From: Myxocyprinus asiaticus
Taxonomy: Eukaryota > Chordata > Actinopteri > Cypriniformes > Catostomidae
Assembly: GCF_019703515.2 (NCBI RefSeq)
Contig: NC_059368.1
Coordinates: 31,966,289-32,030,288, forward strand
Length of the DNA: 64,000 nt
Reading direction: 5' to 3'
A program made the position numbers and the translations under genes. The notes under the pieces are model-generated. The model was not told the origin of the DNA, made no database searches, and saw only the letters and a list, made by a program, of their open reading frames with translations. Of this stretch, positions 45,755 through 55,964 are shown piece by piece. How positions within the stretch are numbered: position 1 is the first letter of the stretch; the number at the start of each line of letters is the position of its first letter.

Positions 45755-45860
45755 TAGCCTCCTTGTTAGCGCATCCACCTCCCATGCCAGAAACGCCGGT
45801 TTCAAATCGCGCTCAGAGCAAATCGAGCAGTACCGGTTTCATTGGCATAGCTGACAAAAA
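45755..45860 (+). repeat. tRNA-like sequence, degenerate SINE head
   Basis: TTAGCCTCCTTGTTAGCGC resembles an A box region, CCTCCCATGCC an anticodon-loop area, and GCCGGTTTCAAATCGCG a B box with T-arm. The pairing is imperfect and no TSD was found, so a decayed tRNA-derived SINE or tRNA pseudogene is more likely than a working tRNA gene. Confidence 0.4.
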
Positions 45861-46471
45861 ATCTGAGAAGTAGGAGACCTACCCAAACATTTGCTCATTT
45901 AATGTCATTACTGTCTACCAGAACCAAATGAGACATTAATGAGCTCTCTTTTGTAAATTTTGTTTTCTATGGGTAATGCCTTGTATAATCAGAGCAATTG
46001 GAACTGTGTTCATCGCGACCAACAGTCCCATTAGATCACATTTATCATAGTTGTGATTTCTGGTAATGTAAAGGAACATCAACACACTAGCCAATCTTTG
46101 ACAAGAGTATGTCTTGCTATTCTGCTCTGATCATGCCAGATTGAGGCTACATACTGTATACATAACCATACTCATCTTGATCTATTTTAATGTTAATCTC
46201 TACTTAAAGCTATATCTTTCAATTCATTTCCAAATACTATGTTTAGATAATCCCTAAATACGTTTGCCTGGCTTGAACTCAAGCTCTGCACACACAGCGA
46301 TCTAGAGGATGACTGTAAAGTGTGATGGCGTCCCACACACTGACATAAACCACTGTTAGCATATGTAATATACTGTAAAACAATGTTGCGCATACGGAAA
46401 CCTCTCGCTGTATGTGCAAGCATTTGCAGGCACATAAGGAGAAAGTCTGGGCTTCATCAGGTTTCGATGCA

Positions 46472-46867
46472 GGTATATAAATGGACCACAGGCCTTAACT
46501 GACTCAGATGGGGGAGTCCCGTTTGCAGCATGGCCTGAGAGCGGTGCTTCAGAGGGGGAGTGATAGCGTAACAGCCCCTTGCACCACCATCAACACCATC
46601 AGTAAGTTATCACTGAGCTACAAAACACCCACTCATTTTTGGAAAGACAAACTGGTTCCCAACACCTCCAACCCCCCTGTGAAAGATGGGGGCTTCCCCT
46701 ACACGCAAAACACAGAGGAATCCTTTTCAAGTGTGCGTATATACAGAGATTTTGTGCAGCATGAAGACAAACAAACAAAGTCATTTTCCATGAAAGGCGG
46801 TGCTTTCATAGCTGTTGCTGTCTCTGTCTTCCCCTGTAAACAAACCATCTCAGGGCTCATCTCATAA
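46472..46867 (+). other. TATA-like site followed by an open frame of 119 codons
   Basis: GTATATAAATGG at about 46472 precedes ATG 46508, and the frame MGESRLQHGLRAVLQRGSDS... stays open to 46867. A GTAAGT lies at about 46601. I recognise no domain, and the ATG is too close to the TATA for a usual leader. Probably chance. Confidence 0.15.
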
Positions 46868-46974
46868 TGACTCAGCCACCCAAAAATGCCCTAGATAAAG
46901 CTCCCTGTTTGATGAACTGCATTAACGACTAAGAACAGATACCCTAAGCTTTCCCCAAAGCCTTTTGAGGGGAA

Positions 46975-47180
46975 AGTTCACGCATAAATGAAAATCATTT
47001 ACTCCCTTTTGTTGTTCCAAACCCATAACTAACTTACTTCTATGGAACACAAAAGGAGATGTTAGGCAGAATGTTAGCCTCAGTCACCATTCACTTTCAT
47101 TGCATCTTTTTTTTTCCACGCAATGACTGGTGAAGGGTGACTGAAACCGTCAGTTCTTAAAATTTTGCCAAACAAAGAAG
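46975..47180. repeat. Partial MITE family B copy
   Basis: GGGGAAAGTTCACGCATAAATG, AATCATTTACTCCC, TTCCAAACCCATAACTAACTT and TATGGAACACAAAAGGAG follow the left half of family B. The right half is not recognisable. Confidence 0.5.
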
Positions 47181-48015
47181 TCATTAAGGTTTGGAATGAC
47201 AAAGGTTTGTCTCTTTCCTTATTTTTTAAGGATTGATTCATTGACTACTCTTAACTTAGCTATTCTCAGAATTTTGTTGGTTTGCAAAGGGGTGGGATTA
47301 GTTCTTAATTTAAAAATCTACTGTTTAAAACTACTGTTCACACCACGAATGGCATTGTCACTTGGTGTCGCTAGTCCTAATGATGTTGCACTTACGTTAT
47401 TGGTGGACTGCACATCTGGCCATGGTAGCTTTTGAAATGCTGATTACAAATGATACTGTGGGTAAAACTAAGATATCATTATATAGTAATTTGACAAGGA
47501 ATCAGTTCTTTTGCCTCTAAAAATGAACATTCCACAAGGGAGAGGCTGGAGAGCGTTTTATATGACATGCAGCAGTACTTGTTGCATCATATCATGAAAG
47601 GAATATTCTTGGTTCAATACAAGTTAAGCTCAGTCTACAGCATTTGTGGCATAATGTTGATTACCACCTAAATTAACTTCAATTCGTCTCTGCTTTTCTT
47701 TTAAAAAAGCAAAAATTGAGGTTACAGTGTGGCACTTACAATGGAAGTGAATGTGGCAAATTTTTGCATGTGACACTGCAAAGCCGGTAGAGGAGGGCAG
47801 AGTGTAGACGAGTATTTTATTTAATTGTTTTTATTTCTTGTCAAAAATAAATAAATAAATAAATACTGTATATAATATAGTAAACATGTGAACAAATGGG
47901 TTATGTCTGCTTTACTGTATTTTTTTTATTTCTTTCATTTTTATAGCTGTAAAAAACAAATGAACAAATAATATCAGCAGTCTGGTTTGCCTATGCACTG
48001 TATGACTTCTCAGAC

Positions 48016-48017
<2 letters not shown>

Positions 48018-48060
<43 letters not shown>
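48018..48060. repeat. (TG)n microsatellite
   Basis: About 20 TG units, directly before an inverted copy of the (CA)n-associated repeat. Confidence 0.95.
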
Positions 48061-48345
48061 ATGTTTATACTACATTGGATAGGATAGTAAAACCTGAGAT
48101 CACCTACCTTGTGGGGCCCAGCCAGTGGTCCCCACAAGGGAAATGGCTTATTAAGCATACTAAACTATGTTTTTTTTTGTTGTTGTTTTTGTTTTTTTGT
48201 TTTTTGAAAATGTACAAATGCAAAAAGGCTTCTGTGAGGGTTAGGTTTAGGGGTATGGTTACGGGATAGAAATTCATTAGATCGGTATAAAATGCATGGA
48301 AGTCTATGGAGAGTTCCCACAATGATATAAAAACAAGTTTGTGTG
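48061..48345. repeat. (CA)n-associated dispersed repeat, copy 3 (inverted)
   Basis: GAGGGTTAGGTTTAGGGGTATGG, GGGGACCACTGG-type sequence (as its complement) and CATACTAAACTATG are the reverse complement of the blocks at 6940-7190 and 13200-13435. Confidence 0.7.
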
Positions 48346-48359
48346 TGTGTGACAAGTGC

Positions 48360-48935
48360 TTATGTAAACAGACTTGGCTGCATGCATCGGATAACCACAC
48401 TCGATCATGTTTTTATACTGTTTTTATATGTTTAAACTGTTATCGTGGTGCTTTTGTGATAGTTTGGATGTCTGTTTCAGAAAACAAACATATTATATGC
48501 CTGAAAAGATTGTTTGAGTTGCTGTTTGTGTGAAGGAAACCACATCTGCACTTAATAAGTAGACGTAGCTGCGTGAATGGGAAGATCGCGTTTAGATATG
48601 ATGGTTGTGCATATTTAACTGTTATCGTGGTACTTTGGTGACAATTAGAAAATTAGGCTGTTTGTTACATAAAATAAACATATTACATGCTTGAAAAGAC
48701 TCTTTGAGTAGCTGTTTGTTTGACGAATGATCACCGCTACTAATGTAAACTAATGGCAACACGCATCAGAGGAAGATCACGTTTGATGTATTGACCGTGC
48801 ATATAAGAGCTGTAAACTTTTTATCGAGGTACTTTGGTGACGAATTGAATGTATGTATATAAAATAAACTTATTCTGTGGTTTAAAAGACTGTATGAGTA
48901 ACTGTTTGAGCAAATATAAATCACAGATGCTTGAC
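48360..48935. repeat. Three diverged tandem units of about 180-195 bp
   Basis: Units start near 48360, 48546 and 48736. Each contains a CTGCATGCATCGG / CTGCGTGAATGGG / CACGCATCAGAGG block, then ACTGTTATCGTGGT-like sequence (48437, 48617, about 48811), then AATAAACATATTA...TGAAAAGACT..TTTGAGTAGCTGTTTG. No coding potential is evident. Confidence 0.7.
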
Positions 48936-49114
48936 CAGTGCAGCCTGTGTCGGCGTTAAATCTGGCAGCTTGTAACTGTTAAAACATATGTATTATTTGA
49001 GCTGTAAAGTTGTTTAAATTGTCATTTTTAAAGTCGTTTTAGGGTTTGTTGACATTACATCATCATGGCAACGAAGTTGTAAAATTGGCTTTAACTTTAC
49101 ACAGAAAAGGTTAG

Positions 49115-49292
49115 TGTGATGAGGAGGAGGGCACGGCCGGCGCCTAATCAGCTGATCAGCGGAAGAGCGAGATAAAGGGGAGAGAGATGTGCGTCTGTGT
49201 TTGTTTATGTTTGTTTTTTGTTGAGATTCTTATTAAATTTTGTTTACTGTTCCGGTTCCTGCCTCCTCCTTGCCCGTCCTTTATCTGTTACA
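49115..49292 (+). mobile_element. Solo LTR or very short LTR element (178 bp)
   Basis: It starts TGTGATGAGGAGGAGGGC and ends CTTTATCTGTTACA, with GTTAG on both sides (49110-49114 and 49293-49297), a perfect 5-bp duplication. It lies in MITE A copy 4, and the MITE sequence continues across it. It is GC-richer than its surroundings. No internal region remains, as expected after recombination between two LTRs. Confidence 0.85.
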
Positions 49293-49415
49293 GTTAGTAT
49301 GTGATTTTATCTTACTAAAATCATGTTTACACACATATTATGTCTTGTGGCTATTCTTTTGAAACAGTGAGAACAGTAAGTAACAGTGAAACAGTGAGCA
49401 ACACTGTGCTATGCA

Positions 49416-49418
<3 letters not shown>

Positions 49419-49489
<71 letters not shown>
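49419..49489. repeat. (TA)n microsatellite
   Basis: About 35 TA units. Confidence 0.95.
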
Positions 49490-49491
<2 letters not shown>

Positions 49492-50337
49492 AATTGCACA
49501 TCATCACCCTTACCCTTCACCCTATTTCACGATTTTACAGTAGTAACGGTAACTGTGATATTTTGACAAAAATGTTATAGTTTCATATTAAATTATCTGT
49601 TTGGTAGAATCTGTTATACATGTTGTATCTATTATATTTTTATTACAACAGTGGCAGTTGTATTTAAAGTTTCTAAATGTGATTTGGCTACTATTTTTTT
49701 CATAAATTCTATAATGTATTGTTATTATTATTATCATTATTATTTCAAAGAGTAGCTACATTGACCTAATCATGGTAATGGGGAGCCATCTGGTCTTACT
49801 TGTGCTTATATGGTATTGCACTGTAAATATAAGGGCAAGTACATTAAGGGCTTTAAAGTCTGGACCTGCAAGACTTATAGGCATATTATGAACAAAGTTT
49901 TCCTTTTGTGTAATATACAGTATGTTCTGTTTGAATGATGCTTGAAATTAGGAAATAAACTGCAAAATAAATATAATAAGTTCATAGAAATGAATTGGCT
50001 AATCAACAAAAGGCAGGAGAGAAAATTTCTGGTATCTTTTGTTACTGACATCAACAACATAAATAATGGCACTTGATACATTCCCTTATACTTGAAAACC
50101 ATGAATGAAACTATGCAAGATAAAAGATATCCAACCCAGGGTACATACAGTTTTTTTTTTTTCTCTGTGGTGGGATGCCACTTGATGTCCAATGTAAAAT
50201 CTGGGTCCTGAAGCAAAACCGGTTGAGAAACACTGGTCTGCATGACTTGCATGCTATGTTCCAAGTTTTCAGAAGCATCACGATAGCTTTGAGGAACAGT
50301 CTTAAATGTAAGTTGTTGTTGTTGTGCCATGTTTGTA
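49490..50337. other. Unassigned non-coding sequence
   Basis: A minus-strand frame (50369-49875) is open for 164 codons but is T-rich on one strand and has no recognisable domain. Treated as chance. Confidence 0.4.
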
Positions 50338-51235
50338 CACTGATGAGACAAAACATTATGACCACTCACAGGTGAAGTGAATAACGTTGATCATCTCCTA
50401 ACAAGGCCACATGTCAAGGTCTGGGTAGATTAGATAGTAAATGAACAATCAGTTCTCATAGTCAACATGTTAAATGCAGGAGAAATGGACAGGAGTAAAG
50501 ACCTGAGCAACTTTGACAAGGGCCAGAATGTTATGGCCAGACAACCCGGTCAGAGCATCTCTGAAATGGCAAGGCTTGTGGGATGGCCCATCAGCAGTAG
50601 TGAGTCCCTAACAACAGTGGTCCAATGAGTCCCATTATCTTTTACATCACATGGATGGCCGTGTACGTGTGCGCCGTTTACAAGGGAAAGTTATGGCACC
50701 AGGATGCACTGTGTGAAGATGAAAAACCGGTGGAGGGAGTGTGATGCTCTAGGAAATGTTCTGCTGGGAAACCCTGGGTTCGGCCATTCAGGTTGACGTC
50801 AGTTTGACACGTGCCACCTATCTAAACATCGTTGTAGACCAGGTACACCCCTTCATGGCAATGGTATTCCCTGATTGCAGTGGCTTCTTTCAGCAGGATA
50901 ATGCGTCCTGCTACACTGCACACATTGTTCGGGAATGGTTTGAGGAACATGATGAAGAGTTCAAGGTGTTGCCCTGGCCTCCAAATTTCTCAGATCTCAA
51001 TCTGATTGAGCATCTGTGGGATGTGCTGGACCAACAAGTCCGATCCACAGCGGCTCCACCTAGTGACTTACAGGACTTGAAGGATCTGCTGCTAATGTCT
51101 TGGTGCCAGATACCACAGGACACCTTTAGGAGTTTCTTTAGAGTCCATGCCTTGACAGGTCGGCGCTGTTTTGGCGGCACGTGGAGGACCAACAGCATAT
51201 TAGGCAGGTGGTCATAATGTTTTGGCTCATCAGTG
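50338..51235 (+). mobile_element. Tc1-like transposon, family 3, internally deleted
   Basis: The ends CACTGATGAGACAAAACATTATGACCACT and the inverse GGTGGTCATAATGTTTTGGCTCATCAGTG define the element. TA precedes it (50336-50337); the right TA is now CA. At 898 bp it is short for a Tc1-like element (about 1.6 kb), so the middle is deleted. Confidence 0.88.
50756..51217 (+). pseudogene. Tc1-like transposase C-terminal half
   Basis: It keeps FFQQDNASCYTAHIVREWF (second catalytic Asp) and LPWPPNFSDLNLIEHLWDVL (Glu), with DD34E-like spacing. The N-terminal DNA-binding part and first Asp region are missing or shifted (the stretch 50470-50750 carries fragments only). Inactive. The region around 55570-55950 carries the missing middle part of the same family. 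Confidence 0.8.
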
Positions 51236-51294
51236 CATGTCGCAAGCACAAACCAGATTTGACAGTGGAGGGGAAGATTTTCAGCATATAATGA

Positions 51295-51435
51295 CTTAAA
51301 TTTCGGTCTGTTCGTCACAAAAAGTTATCGAATGAATTCAAAAACTTAGAATATAATGCACAAGTTGTATTGGTTACTTTTTGGTAATCATTGGTCCTTT
51401 TTGCATCCACACCTTAATATTCTGCAAGATATACA

Positions 51436-51492
<57 letters not shown>

Positions 51493-51563
51493 TATTTGGA
51501 TTTGGAACAACATGAGGATGAGTAAAAAATGACATAATTTTTATTCTCGTGTTAACTATCCCT
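51295..51563. repeat. Partial MITE family B copy with (TA)n inside
   Basis: The right end (GATGAGTAAAAAATGACATAATTTTTATTCTCGTGTTAACTATCCCT) is of family B type. A (TA)n tract occupies 51432-51488. The left end is decayed. Confidence 0.55.
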
Positions 51564-52796
51564 TTACCTAAGCAGTGGAGTAGTCCAATCACATTTGGGA
51601 CATCAAATTCCATGGTCATGTCAGTTTAACTGTTGCATTCTTTTATTCCATGAGCAGACTCTGGTTCCTGAAAGCACTGCATTGACACTATAATTCAGTA
51701 TCAGAGAGCCCACACATGAATTTTTCAATCCTGTAATTTCTCAAACTGGCTCAAATTTCATGTTTTAATACAATCAGATTGTGATCTCTTCTGATGTCTT
51801 TAACCATCAGTGGCATGCAATTTACAGAAAACTTTTCGCATTTCAGATTCAGATGGAGTCCTGGTATCATTCAGTGGCATTGATCTTATTCATATTGAAG
51901 CGTTAAAATGAACCTTTTTGTATGCTTTGTCCTTATCTGATGTTTAGTAGGTGGATAGGGTATTCACTGACCTTTGCTTTCACAGCGAAAAAAAAAAAAA
52001 ACTTTAACAGGACACAGAGAAATAATCAGCCCACACTTGGTGATATACAGGACATGACATCATTAAAGCATTTCTTGTATGATCACAGAGGGGGCAGTAT
52101 GAGATGGAATCGAGGCCAAGCCTGAAGAGTGTCAAGCTTGCCTGTGAAAGTTCTACTGATACAAGATATTTATTAACAAAAGTATAAAAAAGGTTAATCT
52201 GGGCCACACCCTCTGAGTCGACCAATGGATGGGTTTTATATGAATCGAGAGCTTTAAAGCTAAAGTGTTTTTTTTTGTTTGTTTGTTTTTTCTTTCTCCT
52301 AGCTTAGCAACTATAAGACTCAAGATAAGATTCAGATTCAAATATTGCTCTGTTTGTTTGAGCATCCCGACCAGACGAAACAATGGCAAGCATTACTATT
52401 TCTATTGCTCATCATGCTTAGGGATAGTGATCTGAATAATGAATGAGGTATGAAGTCATTAATAAAACAGTTTAATGTCACATTACATAAGATTTTACAT
52501 GTAGTCTCGTGCGTCCTCATTTTTAAATGCTTCTCTAAATGCCTCCCTCAGCGGCAGCGGGTGTATGAATGTTCGCAAACAGTACACAATTTATCAGCTG
52601 TTTCGATCTCCTTTCTACCCCTGAATGAAGAACAAAGAAGAACTTAGTCATGAGTATCAACCTTATTTTGCAACACGGAAGTATGCAAGCGGCTATGTTT
52701 CCAGCAAGTGTGACAAAGTTCCGCTGTCATTGACCGCAATGTAAATACTGTAACTAGAAGGATAATAAGACCAGAATTTACTGATAAGGGCTTATA
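51564..52796. other. Unassigned non-coding sequence
   Basis: No gene or repeat ends were recognised. Short open frames here lack motifs. Confidence 0.4.
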
Positions 52797-53304
52797 ATCT
52801 AGGTAGATGCTATTTGCATCAGGGGTAGATACTAATTGCACCCTGGGTGCAAATAGTGTCAGATACTATTTGCACCAATATTTAAATACTTACTGTACAT
52901 ACTGTATATCGGCATCACTGCTAGGGTTGCCACCCGTCCCGTAAAATACGGGATCGTCCCGTATTTAAAGATAAAATGATGCAATGATTGATTCAATATG
53001 GGACGCGATTTGTCCCGTATTTAAGCTGGTCAGATGGCGTCACGGTGAAATCGTTCCAGATCGGCAATTTAACATTGATATAAGTTGGAAAATTTGTCTA
53101 CATTGGTTAAGAGACCATCTGAAAAGTCTACACATTGTGCTTAAACATGCTAATACTGTGGAGGGTGTGGTAAGGGACCGTCTAAAAAGTGGTGGTAAAA
53201 CTGTGGAGTTTTTCCTCTATAAATGTTCATACAAACTATGTATGAACACAATCATTAAGACAAGTACAGGTGAAGGAAAAAAATAAACAAATACAATTAA
53301 AAAT

Positions 53305-53337
<33 letters not shown>

Positions 53338-53930
53338 TATGTATAAACCATCCAAAATGTATACATAAATAAGATAAAGACAAATAATCGAAAAAATAAA
53401 AATAAATATATTTTTAACATATAAATGATGTATTTTTTATTTTTTTTTATTTTTTATAAGTCATGGGTCAGGAAAGTTCTCATTTTAGCATATAAGAAAG
53501 GATATACAATTTTTATTAATAACACATATTAACTCAACGCATTTATTGCTAAAACTGTGGAGGATGTGGTTAGGGGCCTTCTCTGCACTCTCTGGTATTC
53601 ACTGTGATCAAATCACTCCGATGAATTCAACATTTATATTCATTTTTATCTATTTTTTAAAGAAGTATTAAAGGAAATAGTAAGAGTGGAAACAGGAAAT
53701 AGGATGGGAAAAAGAGCAGGACAAAAGGTAGAATCGAACCGTGGTTGCTAGAACAACACTACACATTCACACCGTTTTTACACCCCTCACCACTGCAGTG
53801 ACATCTATTGACTGGTCTGTCATATATTCCTGTGGTTTCACTAAACTATTGGGGTGCAAATAGTTGCACTGTGTGGCAGATTACACCGGGGTGCAAATAG
53901 TCACTCCGTATAAACTATCACACAACTACA
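52797..53930. repeat. Region bounded by repeated GGGTGCAAATAG motifs
   Basis: TATTTGCACC and its inverse GGTGCAAATA occur at about 52815, 52833-52852 (as a hairpin CACCCTGGGTG), 52869, 53856 and 53889, at both ends of a 1.1-kb stretch. Inside are a CCCGTAAAATACGGGA-type repeat (52925-53030) and an A-run (53311-53337). It is probably a decayed DNA element; the superfamily is unknown. Confidence 0.45.
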
Positions 53931-55408
53931 GGATGTACAGCTGAATAACATTCTAATGTTGGATAAGCTTCTAACATGAGCATTTATAGTGAAAGAGTAG
54001 GCCAACCTGTAAACATTCACTTGTAGCTGTGTGTTGTTATTGAAGAGACAATAAAAAATCTGCCTCATATTTTACCGAGAGCGTTTTTAATGTCTTCATG
54101 TAAACCTCCATTTATATTTATCTGCAAAACTTCCAATGTTGCCTTTATTTATTCATTTCAAAAGGCGATCAGCACCTGACCTCTCTTTCATTCTGCCTGT
54201 GCAACAGCGTGTGATAAAACGATGGCAAAATGTGATAAACGGTCAAACTATTTTCGCTACAAACCAATGTGTTTATGAAAATAATGATTAAAGATAATAA
54301 TACGATGACATATACTGTATTGCCAGCCTGCAATATAAAGCAATATAATGTAGTATTTTTGTGTTGCTAAAATAGGTGGAGTTGGCTTATTCCGGAAGAG
54401 GTCTACATTCAAGAAGGATAATGGCGATACCCAGTCATGCTGAAAAATAACGTGGATACCAAGGCCTTTACACTGTGGGAGAGTAAAGTTATAAAGAAAC
54501 TCACCGCTAAAATGATTTGCTTGTCCGTTTTGAATAATTAGTGCAGCTATGTAAGATTGGCGGCTGGTCACATAGAGGTAACTGCCAAACCAAGCAACAT
54601 CTTGTTGGTCAATAATGTTCATTTGAGCACTTGAAAAAGTCATTTTCAATTTATGTCTCACCAGTTTTTTTTTTTTTTTTAATGTTATTGCTTACATTTC
54701 AGTATTGACTTGAAAATTTGCAAATACCCTAAAACAGACCAAATCTCTGGATCAATACTTCACATAGACTATTTCTTAATCAAAACGGTAAAAGTTTATT
54801 TCAAATCATTTGTGAATAAAAAATATTCATGAGCTTCATATTTTGTGACATCAAAGCCAGCACATCTGTGACAACCCAAACCTGAACCTTTCCAGCTGAT
54901 TTGATAGGACCTGGTATCCTAACAGAAAACAAACCATAGAAGGCCCTATCTCTGAGATGGTGAGATCATCAGTTTAATTAAATTCAGTGGACAGATCCAA
55001 GAAAAACAGATCAATTCAGATCAATCCAGATCGAAAGAGCTTTCGTAGACGTCAGTAATTAAAAAAAAATAAATAAATACGTTTGAGCATGACACTGTGA
55101 GTGCTAATTTTGAAATGGAAGTTACATACAAACTGTGTCAAAACACAGACTGTATTTTCTTGTGTGAGTTTTTCAGGAATGTGAGGTGGGCCTGAGAGAT
55201 AGATAATGACAGGAAGAGGTGGTGGTGAGGGAAGAGAATTGGAATGAGATGAGTGATGACACACAATAACAACTTAAATAAATCACCCATAACAAACATC
55301 CACGTGTACATTGCAAAAGTTTGTTTTACAATTTGTAACAAGGTTTTAACATTTTGTATGGTATTGTTGTATTTTATTGAACCCAAATTCTGTGTATCAC
55401 AGTATATA

Positions 55409-55411
<3 letters not shown>
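53931..55411. other. Mostly unassigned, with one odd open frame
   Basis: On the minus strand, 54661-54257 is open for 134 codons and includes MNIIDQQDVAWFGSYLYVTS, followed by a possible donor GTGAGT near 54511. I do not recognise the protein. Could be an exon of an unknown gene or chance. Confidence 0.25.

Positions 55412-55461
<50 letters not shown>
55412..55461. repeat. (TA)n microsatellite
   Basis: About 24 TA units ending in CATACATACATA. Confidence 0.95.
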
Positions 55462-55464
<3 letters not shown>

Positions 55465-55569
55465 CATACATGGAGGAAGGAGTATGGACTAGGATTATAA
55501 AAAATGTCTGCATCTAGAGATGCAAGGGTTCACCTTAAGCAATTTAAGATTTTACATTGATTTTACTGG

Positions 55570-55950
55570 ACCCCCTCTAGATTATATAGGCTTGGTCTTA
55601 AAGAGACACCCACATGCTGGCGTTGCCAATCATATTCTCTGTTGTCCTCTCACATCAACAAGGCATACCAGATGGGCTGGTTTGAGTATTTCTGTAACTG
55701 CTGATCTCCTGGGATTTTCATGAACTACAGTCTCTAGAATTTACTCCGAATGGTGCCAAAAACAAAAAACATCCATTGAGCAGCAGTTCTGCAGATGGAA
55801 ATTCCTTGTTGATGAGAGAGAATGGCCAGACTGGTTCGAACTGACAAAGTCTACAGTAACTCAGATAACCACTCTGTACAAATGTGGTGAGAAGAATATA
55901 ATCTCAGAATGCTTTTCTGAGATGCAGGTTGGCGCTGTTTTGGTCAGTTG
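55570..55950 (+). repeat. Tc1-like fragment (middle part)
   Basis: CTGATCTCCTGGGATTTTCA, AATGGTGCCAAAAACAAAAAAC, GATGAGAGAGAATGGCCAGA and AACTCAGATAACCACTCTGTAC are pieces of a common fish Tc1-like transposase region. Ends are absent. It lies just upstream of the next Tc1-like element. Confidence 0.6.
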
Positions 55951-55964
55951 TGCCCTGGCAGAAA

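Larger units (their letters stand above)
47599..49390. mobile_element. MITE family A copy 4, interrupted and right-truncated
   Basis: The left part (47599 to about 47766) starts AGGAATATTCTTGGTTCAATA. The middle part resumes at about 48975 (ACTGTTAAAACATATG...) and contains a solo LTR. The right inverted repeat is absent; the copy fades into a (TA)n tract at about 49390. The 1.2 kb between left and middle parts is foreign. Confidence 0.7.

Noticed and set aside
45755..45860. Functional tRNA gene
   Set aside because: Stems pair poorly and the B box is changed (GGTTTCAAATC). A decayed SINE head is more likely.
46508..46867. A TATA-driven gene
   Set aside because: The ATG is about 35 bp from the TATA-like site, no domain is recognised, and the possible donor lies inside the open frame. 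Kept only as a low-confidence note.
49875..50369. 164-codon minus-strand gene
   Set aside because: T-rich composition gives chance hydrophobic residues. No domain, and it overlaps the left end of a Tc1-like element.
51374..51619. Open frame with Tyr-Ile runs (also at 22521, 49338, 55138 and 57391)
   Set aside because: Translation of (TA)n tracts.
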